Origin: a virus | Length of the DNA: 20,658 nt | Direction: 5' to 3' (one strand) | Virus record (IMG/VR): IMGVR_UViG_3300008266_000622 | Span: 1 to 20,658 of that record | Shown: positions 9,091 through 16,949 of the stretch, piece after piece | Numbering within the stretch: the stretch's first letter is position 1 | How the letters are laid out: each line of letters begins with the position of its first letter | Notes under the pieces: model-generated | What the model was told of the DNA's origin: nothing | What the model saw: the letters and a program-made list of their open reading frames with translations, nothing else | Database searches by the model: none | Position numbers and translations under genes: made by a program

Positions 9091-9387
9091 TTAATTCAAA
9101 TCATCGTAATTAGATATTACAACTGCGGGATTAGGAGGGATTCTAATTTGGGTTCCTAAAGGTATAAATAAAGAATTTTGAGGTAAACTTTCATTAGCAA
9201 TTGAGATAACCCACCATAATGAAAAATCAGTATAATACTGATTTGCTAGTGTATCAAATCTATCACCATCTGTTGTTATGACGTATATATCATTAACAGA
9301 CAAAGGGATTCTGGGGTATTTGTTATCTTTATAATAACGAATACCTGTTGAAGTTTTAATTATAGGTATGTTTTGGTATCTATTCAT
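9091..9387 (-). CDS. LysM-like baseplate protein (gp53/gpX-type), 98 aa
   Basis: Small baseplate protein of LysM type, probably holding the baseplate or hub together at the tube end. Residues about 30-85 read as a LysM-like unit: a V-x-D-I-Y-V-I-T start, then GDRFDTLANQYYTDFSLWWVI and a closing PLGTQIRIPP. LysM-type domains occur in T4 gp53 and in the small gpX-type tail proteins of other contractile phages. In tails of this kind they sit next to the hub gene, as here. The gene begins 14 bases after the 599-aa gene and ends 13 bases before the first hub-like gene, so translation is probably coupled. The ATG at 9387 lacks a Shine-Dalgarno. The LysM-like fold is fairly clear; the exact counterpart in T4 is inferred. 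Confidence 0.75.
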   Translation of the reverse strand: MNRYQNIPIIKTSTGIRYYKDNKYPRIPLSVNDIYVITTDGDRFDTLANQYYTDFSLWWVISIANESLPQNSLFIPLGTQIRIPPNPAVVISNYDDLN

Positions 9388-9401
9388 TAAATTCTCATTT
9401 A

Positions 9402-11201
9402 TTATCCAATATACCCCTGTCTATTAGAAACTGGAGTAAAATTATGTACTGGGGTAAAGGATAAATCTACTTCTATTAGTTTAGGGAGTTTTTTTACATC
9501 ATTTAAAGGAGCCCCTAAAGCATCTCTTCCTATTTCCCATCCTCCTTCAAATGAAGGTTTTAATCCAATATTAGTTATAATTCCAGGTACATCATTTAAA
9601 TAATCTCCTACTCTTAAATTTACAAAATTTCCTCTCATATAACCATAATTAGAATAACTTGGAGCAGTAACACCTACTAAATAATTTAATTTCTCATATA
9701 GAGGCTTCATTTCTGAAAATGAGTGAGCATATATAGTGAATGATAATGAAACATCCCTAGAAAACCCGCTGTATTTATAAAAATTTTCAGCTCTTCCAAT
9801 ATATTTAAAAGACTGCCAATCTGCTTTAAAACTATCAGACATATTGTTTAAATATGCTCTAAAAAATAAAAACCAATCCGCATCACCATTAGATGAATCA
9901 TTATTTAATATTTGAAAATAAAATGGAATTAAATCCTGATTTTTAAGGTTTATTAAATCGTCAATTTCAGAAGGTGAAAGATTTTCAGGATTAAAACCTT
10001 TTATATCTAGTTTATTTATACTATCATATGAAAGAGTTTTACCAATTGGATTTAACTCAGCTGCTTTTTGAGCATCAAGAGTAAAATTTGTAGGTACATT
10101 TTCACCATATGTTTTATTTCTATTAAAAACAGTATAATCTGTGTATGGTAAAACCTGTTTACTAGGATCATTAGTAAAATTAGGGTCTATAGACTCATTA
10201 ATAGCTTTTCTAAAATCTTTAGGGGTAAGTCTAAATTCTCTAACAATATTACTTAATCCAGCTACCCCGGGTAGGGTAGAATCGGGGTCAAGGTATTGGC
10301 TTAGAATACTAGTACTAAACACATATGTGTTATTGTCTTGAGGTCTTAAATTTGTAGGGCTATAATTGTTAGTTCTATCACGAGGAGAACCATATCCTGT
10401 TCCATCAATTCTAACTCGAGTTTTGCCTAAAAAACCTAAGGTATTAGGACCTCCTCTATATGAGTAAATATATTCTCCATTTTGAGTATCTATATCATAC
10501 TCGGATTCGGCATAGCGTAGTTCTTTAGCAGTAAGAGAATTAATACCTATTTGTTTACTTTTATATATTAAAACTAATCGGTTTCCTGAGTTGCCAAGAT
10601 TATTTTCATTTTCAAGTGTAACTCTACCATATCCTCTTCTATCAAAATCTAAAGGATTTAAATCTGTTTTATCTAAATGGAATCCAAACGCATTACCCCC
10701 AGCTTGAAGCACAGTTGAATAGGGCACATATACTCTTCTACCACCCCCTGGAGCGTTAGCGCGAGTTCTTTCTAAGAGATTTTGTTTGACTGAAAATAAA
10801 AGGCCAGATACATTTTTAGTATCAAATAAAAATCTACCAACCCTTAAAGCATCTGTAGGGACAGGAGCATCTAAATCAAATGGATTAGTTTGAATTCGTG
10901 CGGCAAGATTGACATTGATGGTATCAAAAGGGTTAATGGTAAAAGTATTAAGCTGGAGGATGTTAGCTTCAAATCCTATATTAATTCCGGTACGGCTACT
11001 AGCTATATTAGCATTAGTAGTATTAAGAGCACCCTGTCTTAAGAAAAAGTCAGGGGCTCTTAATGCAAAATTCGTTCCGGATTCATCAGTGTAATCAGGT
11101 ATAGGGACAACTATGTACGGCTGGCTAGAGTCGTTGTTGTATTTTAGAGATCTATAAGCAGTCTCTAAGCCCCCTTCTATAACACCTTTGAGTAAACCCA
11201 T
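9402..11201 (-). CDS. Probable baseplate/tail-tube junction protein, 599 aa
   Basis: Structural protein, probably at the baseplate end of the tail tube. No signal peptide or membrane segment is seen. Residues 1-130 hold the N-terminal MGLLKGVIEGG and an NPFDTINVN segment that suggests a virion scaffold role. The C-terminal 160 residues contain RDVSLSFTIYAHS, then PLYEKLNYLVG, VPGIITNIGLKPSFEGGWEIG and LIEVDLSFTPVHNFTP. This beta-rich pattern (a strand, a helix-like segment packing against it, and a closing strand with 'V-x-L-x-F-x-PVH') resembles tube-like domains in tube-initiator and terminator proteins such as T4 gp48/gp54 or gpU-type proteins. The assignment to a baseplate-tube junction also follows from its place between the tape measure and LysM-like genes. 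It is longer than gp48 or gp54 and could instead be a hub component. Spacing to its neighbours is 14 and 25 bases. Confidence 0.65.
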   Translation of the reverse strand: MGLLKGVIEGGLETAYRSLKYNNDSSQPYIVVPIPDYTDESGTNFALRAPDFFLRQGALNTTNANIASSRTGINIGFEANILQLNTFTINPFDTINVNLAARIQTNPFDLDAPVPTDALRVGRFLFDTKNVSGLLFSVKQNLLERTRANAPGGGRRVYVPYSTVLQAGGNAFGFHLDKTDLNPLDFDRRGYGRVTLENENNLGNSGNRLVLIYKSKQIGINSLTAKELRYAESEYDIDTQNGEYIYSYRGGPNTLGFLGKTRVRIDGTGYGSPRDRTNNYSPTNLRPQDNNTYVFSTSILSQYLDPDSTLPGVAGLSNIVREFRLTPKDFRKAINESIDPNFTNDPSKQVLPYTDYTVFNRNKTYGENVPTNFTLDAQKAAELNPIGKTLSYDSINKLDIKGFNPENLSPSEIDDLINLKNQDLIPFYFQILNNDSSNGDADWFLFFRAYLNNMSDSFKADWQSFKYIGRAENFYKYSGFSRDVSLSFTIYAHSFSEMKPLYEKLNYLVGVTAPSYSNYGYMRGNFVNLRVGDYLNDVPGIITNIGLKPSFEGGWEIGRDALGAPLNDVKKLPKLIEVDLSFTPVHNFTPVSNRQGYIG

Positions 11202-11226
11202 ACATACAAATAAAATTTAAATGCAA

Positions 11227-11532
11227 TTAGTTATTGTTAGGTAAGAAAGTATCTTCATACTTAGCTGGGGCAACAGTGCCTTTATCAAGTTGTGAAGGTG
11301 AAGGTAAAGGGTTGGCTTCCAGACCGTCATTATACGCTGCCCAATCTCTAAGTACATCTGCCTCATGATATCCAGCTGTTGAGTATCCAAAATCTCCATC
11401 ATAAGTACCATGTAATTTTGATTGGGGAGTAGATGCTACTAAAGTTGGAGAAGTAGTTGCAGTTGCTTCACCTTGAAGTAGTGAGCCTCGTGAATTGAAT
11501 AAGTCTAAAATTCCTGAAAGTGGTTTTGCCAT
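11227..11532 (-). CDS. Small tail-cluster protein of unknown function, 101 aa
   Basis: Function not recognised. It is a short hydrophilic protein, low in Cys and rich in Ser, Thr, Pro and Ala. It opens with MAKPLSGILDLFNSRGSLL, which could form a short amphipathic helix, followed by a mostly extended Ser/Thr/Pro stretch, a YDGDFGYSTAGYHEADVLRD segment, and a Pro-rich tail ending in NNN. It sits between the tape measure and the 599-aa gene. The upstream gap of 54 bases holds one copy of the conserved ATATTTATAA element, so it may open its own late transcript for the baseplate genes. The start ATG at 11532 is followed by GCx, as in most genes here, and has no Shine-Dalgarno. Confidence 0.75.
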   Translation of the reverse strand: MAKPLSGILDLFNSRGSLLQGEATATTSPTLVASTPQSKLHGTYDGDFGYSTAGYHEADVLRDWAAYNDGLEANPLPSPSQLDKGTVAPAKYEDTFLPNNN

Positions 11533-11569
11533 GTTCTTATGTTTTTAAAGTTAATAAAAAATATTTTAT

Positions 11570-11579
11570 TTATAAATAT
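11570..11579 (-). promoter_or_regulatory. Candidate late-promoter motif ATATTTATAA upstream of the 101-aa gene
   Basis: The coding strand reads ATATTTATAA, followed by ATAAA, so this copy also contains TATAAATA, the T4 late-promoter core, in the direction of transcription. It lies about 38 bases before the ATG at 11532. It is an exact copy of the 10-mer found in three other gaps. Confidence 0.45.
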
Positions 11580-11586
11580 TAGCAAA

Positions 11587-14500
11587 TTAAGCTCTTGATG
11601 TGTTTATGTTTTGAATTGTAGCAAATTCTCTACCATCAAGTGTAATTTTAGAAGGAGTACTAGAATATTGAGCGTACATATCCTTATGTTCTTTATTTAC
11701 TTGTAACAACTGGTCTAATTTTGTTAATAAAGCAGTTAATTCTGCTGTGTTATTAGTTATAGTAGAAACTCCATTATTGTTTGTTGTTATATTAGAAGTA
11801 GCGACAGGAGCAGCTACTAATTTAGTTTCAAGAGTATTATTTAATGGTGTAGGTTGAAGATTATTATTAGTAGTTAAATAATTTTCTTCTTTAATCTTTT
11901 GAGTTTCAGAATTAACTACATCATCAACAAATACTTTATTAATTGTACTTAAAAGAGATGAGGTTAAATTTGCTTTATTTAAAGTACTAGTAGCACTTAA
12001 TTTATTAGTACTATCAGATATTTTGTTTAATGAAACATACATATCTTTAAATACTTCTGAGGAGTTTTTGCCTAAGAAAATTTCGTTTTTATCTACTTTA
12101 GCTATACCTTCTTGAAGTACTGAACCACCTTCTGCAAGTTTTGGAGTTGTTGTAGATTTATATAAATCGTAATTTGATTTATTAAACGCAGAGTCTTTTG
12201 AATCTTTTGTTACAGAATTTAAATTATCTAATATAGTTCTTCCAGTATTTGCTATTGTCTCAGCTGCAACTACAGGGCCAACAAGAGGCAAGAGATTTAA
12301 ATTAGCAGCTTTTATGTCTGAAGTAATTTTGGTTTTAAAAAGATTAGTAAGTAAATTTATTGAATTAGATGAAGATGTCTGTTTTTGTTGTGTTTGCTGA
12401 GTTTGGATTTGGGTGTCTTTACTAATATTTTTGGTTTCCTGTACTGATTGGTTTAGTTTTTCAAAATTTGCAATATCAGTGGTTGTTTTGTCTAAAGTTT
12501 TAGTTGCACTTAGTTTATTAGTAGTATTATTAGATATTTTATCTAATGAAATAGACATAGATTTTAATGTCTCTAATGAATTTTTACCTAGGTATACTTC
12601 ACCTGTATCTACTTGAGCCATACCTCCTTTGGTTACTAAACCACCATCTGCAAGTTTTGGAGGTTGGGTTTTAGTTTCTTCTGGGGTTTGGTTTAGATCA
12701 TAAAGTGCTTTTCCACCAATGCCTGCACTAGCTATACCGCCTATTGCTCCTCCTATAAATGGGATTATGCCTGCAGCGTCTTTAGCAACGCTCATAATAA
12801 GCTGAGTTTCTAAAATTTTAGCAATTTTAGTTAATAGAGTAACTTGGGTAGAAGAAGATTTAGTTTGAGTAGCTGCGGTTTTTTCTTCTCTAGCACTTCT
12901 AGCTTCATTTATAGCTTTATTCTCTTGGTTTGATTTTTTAAGTTCCTCATTTGATTTTCTAAGTTCTTCTATTTGTAATTGTGAAGTTTCAGTTAACTTA
13001 GATACAGAAGCATTTAATTGTTGAGACTCTTCGGGTGAAGAAGGCATTCCTAAAGAAGAAGTAGCAGTAACAGATTGTGCAGAAGCAACAATTGGGTTAG
13101 ATGCAGATGGAAGAGGAGACTCTTTAACTAAATCAGTACCTACTTTTATAGGGCGACCTTTTGAAGCATCATATACTTGATCATTACCATCTAATTGTAC
13201 TTCTCCAAAATCTCCACTTAATGTTACTCCTTTTTTACGGTCAATCTTAGCATCCTTAACAGTATATTGGGATTTAGCTTTAGAAGTTTCAGAATGCATT
13301 GCTGCTGCGGCAACTGCTATACCTGCACCTATAGCTAAAGCTCCAAGTCCTAAGGTAACTGCGGATGCGGTGGTTATAGCAGATATAGCAAGAGCAGCAG
13401 CAGATAAAGCTGCTGCTGCTAAATTATAGACCATAGGGAGCATAGCTATCCCTAAACCAACTAATATTCCTTTTAATAAAGTGGTATTACTTAATAAAGT
13501 AGCAAATCCACTTAGCATTGATCCTAAAGGACCATCTACTATACTAACAAATACATCTTTTAATTTTTCAACAGCAGCAGCAAAACGTTCTTGAGTACTA
13601 GCTTGATCCATCATAACATCTAATTGGCCTTCACCAAGCATTTTAGCTGCTTTTTCTTCACCATATCTTTGTTTAGCAAACTCATAAGCATTTTTTTCTT
13701 CTTCACTTAATGAACGTCCTAATTTGCTTAATGCCTCTTGTTCTACTAATGAATTAGCTAATTCTTCTCTTGACATACCAACAGCTTTAGCATATGCTTC
13801 CTGTTGGATGCGGTTCATTTTAGTGAATTCAGCTGAGCCTCCAATTTCTTTGTTGATTTCTTCGGCCATTGAGCCAATATCACCCATTAAGGCATAATAA
13901 CGAGCATTTTCAAGGTTAATTTCTTTACCTGTTAATAACTCAGCTTCTAGTTCGGCTGTAATAGAGCTTTCAAATTGCAATAATGAATTAGCAATTTTAT
14001 CTGCTTGTTCTAAATTAATACCTAATTCTTTAACTTTAACAGCAGCTTTAGCCAATGCTTCTGGGGTGGCGCCTAATGACAATTTAATTGCGTTAGAAAC
14101 ATTAGCAGTTTCTTTCATTAACTGCTTAATATTAATAGACAATCCTTTTTGGATGGCTAATGCTTTACCAGCACCCATAAAACCAGCAACAGTATCTTCA
14201 ACACTTCTACCAGTAGCCATTGATATTTTATTAATACCAATTAATTCTTCATTAGTAAATCCAGCTTGTTCTCTTAATTTAGTAAAGGTTTCTAAATCCT
14301 TTTCAGCTATTTTAACATTAGCTCCTAAATTTTGACTAATAGCTAAATAACTTTCTCCTAATTTTTTAGTAGTTACAAAAGTTGAATCTGAATTTTTAGC
14401 TATGTTTGCAAATTGTTCATTAACCTTAAGGGCTTCACCATAACTGATGTTCATACCTTTGGCTAATTTCCCAGCATTGCTATCAATAGTCTTAAATGCA

Positions 14501-15801
14501 TCTACCAATTGAGTTACAGCAAACGTAGCTAAAGATATAGGATTAGTTAAGTTCTGGAATAGGGAACTACCCATTGATTTTATACCTTTACCTAAAACAG
14601 CAATATGTCCACTTATACCAGCATACTGAGCATTTTGAGCTGCTAGTTGACCAAGAGTAACTTTATTTTGGTTGTTTATTTGGGCTTTTTGGTGAAGTTC
14701 TCTGTCTTTTTCACTAATAGTATTTTTAAGAGCTTCTAATTCTAATACTTGATTTTTTAGGGTACCACCAAATCTTGTTTTTATCTGTGCATCAGTAAAT
14801 TTTCCTCGATTTTTAGCTATTTCTTCTTCAAGGAACTTTTCACGTTCTAAATTTTGAAGAACTTGAGTATAACCTTTAGATTCTAACTCCTGTTGAGTTC
14901 GTTCTATGCTGTTTCTTAAATTAGCTTCCTCACTGCGTTTTTTTACAATCTTAGATGAGAACTCTTCCATTTCGGAAGTAGCCTGACTAATGCCTAAAAT
15001 TTGTGATAACTTACCAAACCCTAATTTGTCTAAAGCAGTACCTAAACCTGCTATAATTGATCCACCTAATCCTAATAATGAATTTTGTTCCTTAATTTCA
15101 GCTTGGATTCGAAGTATAGTTTTTTCAATTGCTCTAAAATTTTCATCTACACCTTGTTCTATACCAGGCATTTCAGCAAGGTATCCTTTAGCTTTAACAA
15201 GTTGAATATTTATATTCTTAAGCTGGCGCTCTAGGCTATTATTTTCTTTATTGAGTTGTTTTAATTGGTTTTCTTCTTGTTTGTTTAATCCTCGGCGTGT
15301 TTGCTTTTGTTTTAAAATTTCAATTTCATGATCAACCCTTGCTTTATCATAATTTTTAAATTGAGATTCACGCTCTAATCTTTCTTTATCTTGTTCTAAT
15401 ACTTCTTTAGAATTAATTAAATTTTGCCTTTGTATAGCTAATTTTTCTTGAAGTTTTTTAAGATCTTTTTCATTTAAATCTACTATACTTTTTTGGTGAA
15501 GTTGTAGTTTTTCAGCTACAGAAATAATACCTTTATATGCTCTAGTAGTTATAGTAACTCCTGAAGAAGCATTTCCTAATTCTGAAACGAGGTTTTTAAA
15601 GGTTTTTAGGGAATCAGAAATATCATCAGTAAGATCATGATATTCGTCTCTTAAAAGAGCAAGTTGTCGTTTAGCAGTTGCCGTAGAAGCAATTCGATTT
15701 GCTTCTTGTTTAGCCGCTGCTTCTTGTAAACCCTCTATAATTTGTAAATACTTAATCAGTTCTTGTACTTCAGCAGAACTAAGTTGATTTTGTGCAGCCA
15801 T
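11587..15801 (-). CDS. Tail tape measure protein, 1404 aa
   Basis: Sets tail length and is ejected through the tube during infection. It is by far the longest single protein of the tail core and follows the tube and chaperone genes. Residues 1-375 are Glu/Lys/Gln-rich and strongly coiled-coil in character. A short hydrophobic patch lies near 400-435. Residues about 440-730 are an alpha-helical region with the 'LGESYLAISQNLG / TGRSVEDTVAGFMGAG' style typical of phage tape measures. A long Ala/Gly/Leu hydrophobic stretch at about 760-833 could span or disrupt the inner membrane. The C-terminal third contains two diverged copies of a unit with a hydrophobic Gly/Pro segment and a LADGG/LAEGG motif (see repeats). 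The final part is Asn/Thr-rich. Start ATG at 15801; leader without Shine-Dalgarno but with the ATATTTATAA element. No endopeptidase domain was noticed. Confidence 0.92.
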   Translation of the reverse strand: MAAQNQLSSAEVQELIKYLQIIEGLQEAAAKQEANRIASTATAKRQLALLRDEYHDLTDDISDSLKTFKNLVSELGNASSGVTITTRAYKGIISVAEKLQLHQKSIVDLNEKDLKKLQEKLAIQRQNLINSKEVLEQDKERLERESQFKNYDKARVDHEIEILKQKQTRRGLNKQEENQLKQLNKENNSLERQLKNINIQLVKAKGYLAEMPGIEQGVDENFRAIEKTILRIQAEIKEQNSLLGLGGSIIAGLGTALDKLGFGKLSQILGISQATSEMEEFSSKIVKKRSEEANLRNSIERTQQELESKGYTQVLQNLEREKFLEEEIAKNRGKFTDAQIKTRFGGTLKNQVLELEALKNTISEKDRELHQKAQINNQNKVTLGQLAAQNAQYAGISGHIAVLGKGIKSMGSSLFQNLTNPISLATFAVTQLVDAFKTIDSNAGKLAKGMNISYGEALKVNEQFANIAKNSDSTFVTTKKLGESYLAISQNLGANVKIAEKDLETFTKLREQAGFTNEELIGINKISMATGRSVEDTVAGFMGAGKALAIQKGLSINIKQLMKETANVSNAIKLSLGATPEALAKAAVKVKELGINLEQADKIANSLLQFESSITAELEAELLTGKEINLENARYYALMGDIGSMAEEINKEIGGSAEFTKMNRIQQEAYAKAVGMSREELANSLVEQEALSKLGRSLSEEEKNAYEFAKQRYGEEKAAKMLGEGQLDVMMDQASTQERFAAAVEKLKDVFVSIVDGPLGSMLSGFATLLSNTTLLKGILVGLGIAMLPMVYNLAAAALSAAALAISAITTASAVTLGLGALAIGAGIAVAAAAMHSETSKAKSQYTVKDAKIDRKKGVTLSGDFGEVQLDGNDQVYDASKGRPIKVGTDLVKESPLPSASNPIVASAQSVTATSSLGMPSSPEESQQLNASVSKLTETSQLQIEELRKSNEELKKSNQENKAINEARSAREEKTAATQTKSSSTQVTLLTKIAKILETQLIMSVAKDAAGIIPFIGGAIGGIASAGIGGKALYDLNQTPEETKTQPPKLADGGLVTKGGMAQVDTGEVYLGKNSLETLKSMSISLDKISNNTTNKLSATKTLDKTTTDIANFEKLNQSVQETKNISKDTQIQTQQTQQKQTSSSNSINLLTNLFKTKITSDIKAANLNLLPLVGPVVAAETIANTGRTILDNLNSVTKDSKDSAFNKSNYDLYKSTTTPKLAEGGSVLQEGIAKVDKNEIFLGKNSSEVFKDMYVSLNKISDSTNKLSATSTLNKANLTSSLLSTINKVFVDDVVNSETQKIKEENYLTTNNNLQPTPLNNTLETKLVAAPVATSNITTNNNGVSTITNNTAELTALLTKLDQLLQVNKEHKDMYAQYSSTPSKITLDGREFATIQNINTSRA
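11930..12360 (-). repeat. Tape measure C-terminal repeat unit 2
   Basis: Second copy of the unit at about residues 1148-1290: NLLTNLFKT, hydrophobic NLLPLVGPVVAAETIA, TPKLAEGGSV, KVDKNEIFLGKNS, then LNKISDSTNKLSATSTLNK. Identity with unit 1 is strongest over the LAEGG to NKLSAT part. A further short LLTKLDQLL near the C-terminus may be a remnant of a third unit. Confidence 0.72.
12455..12850 (-). repeat. Tape measure C-terminal repeat unit 1
   Basis: Codes for about 130 residues (around 983-1115) of the tape measure protein: LLTKIAKI, a hydrophobic IIPFIGGAIGGIASAG segment, PPKLADGGLV, QVDTGEVYLGKNS, then LDKIS..NKLSATKTLDK. It matches unit 2 in order and wording. The ADGG...V...GEV...K pattern resembles the conserved 'ADGG-x-V...A-x-VGE-x-G-x-E' motif common near the C-termini of tape measures. 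Confidence 0.75.
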
Positions 15802-15820
15802 GTTTTAATAAAAGTATATA

Positions 15821-15830
15821 TTATAAATAT
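15821..15830 (-). promoter_or_regulatory. Candidate late-promoter motif ATATTTATAA upstream of the tape measure gene
   Basis: Exact copy of the intergenic 10-mer, followed on the coding strand by TATATACTTTTATTAAAAC and then the ATG at 15801. The motif ends about 20 bases before the start codon and lies inside the 44-base gap after the small chaperone-like ORF. Confidence 0.42.
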
Positions 15831-15845
15831 TAAAGACTACCAAAT

Positions 15846-16145
15846 TTAGTATTTAGGAGGTTGCTTTAATCTGCCCTTAAATTGGTCTGGGAGTTGGATT
15901 TTGCCCTCACGGATAGCTTTGGTTTGAGAAATTAAATCTTTTGGCGCGTTATTATTATTCTTTTCTTCGTAGTATTCTTTCATCTTACGAAATACAAATT
16001 TACGAAGCCACATAGGCATGTTGTAGATTGTTTCCCAATCATAGCCACCTTGGCCATGAAACACCATCTCATGAATTTGAGTAAATAAATTAATCCTATA
16101 ATCCCGAGCTAGCTCAGGCGTCAGGCCAAAAAAAGTTAAGTCCAA
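15846..16145 (-). CDS. Small tail assembly chaperone-like ORF (gp51-position), 99 aa, overlapping the gp26-like gene
   Basis: Probable partner of the gp26-like protein in tail or baseplate assembly. The 99-codon frame overlaps the end of the upstream gene by 32 bases and has no ATG at its head: the first possible start is TTG at 16145. The next ATG would remove 26 residues, including the conserved-looking FFGLTPELARDYRINLFTQIHEM. The body is helical and aromatic (YDWETIYNMPMWLRKFVFRKMKEYYEEKN), then a basic, Pro-rich end (GRLKQPPKY). Its place directly before the tape measure is that of the second frame of G/GT-type tail chaperones, which is usually reached by frameshift. In T4, gene 51 follows gene 26. 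A run of seven T (16128-16134) lies in the overlap. So this may be expressed as a C-terminal extension rather than as a free protein. Confidence 0.7.
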   Translation of the reverse strand: MDLTFFGLTPELARDYRINLFTQIHEMVFHGQGGYDWETIYNMPMWLRKFVFRKMKEYYEEKNNNNAPKDLISQTKAIREGKIQLPDQFKGRLKQPPKY

Positions 16146-16845
16146 CTGGAATGTTGACTTTTGTGTCGCTTCCTTCGGGAAAAAAGGTCAGATCAACGTC
16201 TGGCTGTACCTCCCTTATGTACTCCCTTAACGCCTTGGAGTCACGGGCTAACAAATACTTGTCTACAAATTCTCTAATGTGTGGGTTTTCTGTATTTCCT
16301 TCAACAGAAGTAATCATGTACTTTAAACGAGTTGACAACTCAGGTACATTATTTTTATAAATCTTCTTTAAACCTTCTAACTCAGCATTGATTTTTTTCT
16401 CATCAGCACTTGTTAACAACTTAAATGTAATATCTATTTTAGTTGAAGGAAGAGTAAACTTAAACTCATTTACACCTGGGTTGTAGAGGTGCTCAAGTAT
16501 AGGTTTGTTATCAATTGTAGAAAGATCAACTGTTTGTTCTTCACCACCCCACATAAAGGTATAATCTTTACCATAACCCAAAATACGAGCAGCCACTAAT
16601 AATGCGTTTTTATCGCCTACAATCAAATCATCATACTTTACATCGGAAACGATGAGTGATTTAACTAACTCGTCTAATACTGTGCCTTTTTGGATATATG
16701 ATTGGTTGGTTAAAATATCTTCTTCCCTTGCGGTCATATATTTCATTTCAATTGTACCACTTGAAAGAGGATTTTCTTTAGGGTATACTAAACCCTTTGA
16801 AGGTAAGTCCACAACTTCTGTTGGGACATTAAATTTGTTTTCCAT
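16114..16845 (-). CDS. gp26: gp26-like baseplate hub assembly / tail chaperone protein, 243 aa
   Basis: Tail or baseplate assembly factor of the T4 gp26 type, probably cytoplasmic. The opening LPSKGLVYPKENPLSSGTIE, then MKYMTAREEDILTNQSYIQKG and the GDKNALLVAARILGYGKDY segment are the family's recognisable features. The C-terminus NFFWPDA ends at a TGA that lies inside the next ORF. I place the start at ATG 16845 (MENKFNVP). A longer reading up to 16911 would begin at TTG inside the stem of a transcription terminator and would add a meaningless Phe-rich leader. It is the first gene after that terminator, so it should have its own promoter. Because it directly precedes the tape measure and overlaps a second short frame, it occupies the position of the G protein in lambda-type chaperone pairs. 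Confidence 0.82.
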   Translation of the reverse strand: MENKFNVPTEVVDLPSKGLVYPKENPLSSGTIEMKYMTAREEDILTNQSYIQKGTVLDELVKSLIVSDVKYDDLIVGDKNALLVAARILGYGKDYTFMWGGEEQTVDLSTIDNKPILEHLYNPGVNEFKFTLPSTKIDITFKLLTSADEKKINAELEGLKKIYKNNVPELSTRLKYMITSVEGNTENPHIREFVDKYLLARDSKALREYIREVQPDVDLTFFPEGSDTKVNIPVGLNFFWPDA

Positions 16846-16892
16846 AAATAATTTTGTTATAACGTTTTTGTTTGTCCTATATACATATATGA
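16846..16892 (-). promoter_or_regulatory. Probable promoter region for the chaperone-tape measure operon
   Basis: These 47 bases lie between the terminator and the gp26-like start and must carry any promoter that drives the downstream genes independently of read-through. The coding strand shows TATATGTATATAGG and, closer to the gene, a palindromic GTTATAAC. No copy of the ATATTTATAA element is present. No single box can be chosen with confidence. Confidence 0.3.
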
Positions 16893-16894
16893 AG

Positions 16895-16929
16895 AAAAAA
16901 AAAGCTCGCAAAAAATGCGAGCTCTTTTT
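16895..16929 (-). terminator. Rho-independent terminator after the tail tube gene
   Basis: An 8-base perfect stem, AGCTCGCA paired with TGCGAGCT (16903-16910 and 16916-16923), encloses a 5-base loop. Read on the minus strand it is followed by eight to nine T. It begins about 20 bases after the tube stop codon. The opposite strand also has five T after the stem, so weak bidirectional action is possible. Confidence 0.9.
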
Positions 16930-16949
16930 ATAGTATTTAGCTTTAAATC

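Noticed and set aside
2374-9159. Pairs of plus-strand open frames at matching places in both hub genes (for example 2374-2592 and 6040-6258, 3304-3519 and 6982-7206)
   Set aside because: They recur only because the underlying minus-strand genes are paralogues. The predicted proteins show no recognisable features and no start signals.
11217-11411. 64-codon minus-strand frame overlapping the 101-aa gene
   Set aside because: Almost entirely inside the 101-aa frame, with no leader of its own and a composition typical of an out-of-frame reading.
11571-11578. TATAAATA read on the plus strand in several gaps as T4-type late promoters
   Set aside because: In most gaps it would point away from the genes it precedes. 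The shared signal is better described as ATATTTATAA in the coding direction; only the 11570 copy also has TATAAATA in the right orientation.
16846-16911. N-terminal extension of the gp26-like gene beginning at a TTG at 16911
   Set aside because: The extension reads through the terminator hairpin and U-tract and encodes a Phe-rich leader unlike the family. The ATG at 16845 directly precedes the conserved N-terminal part.
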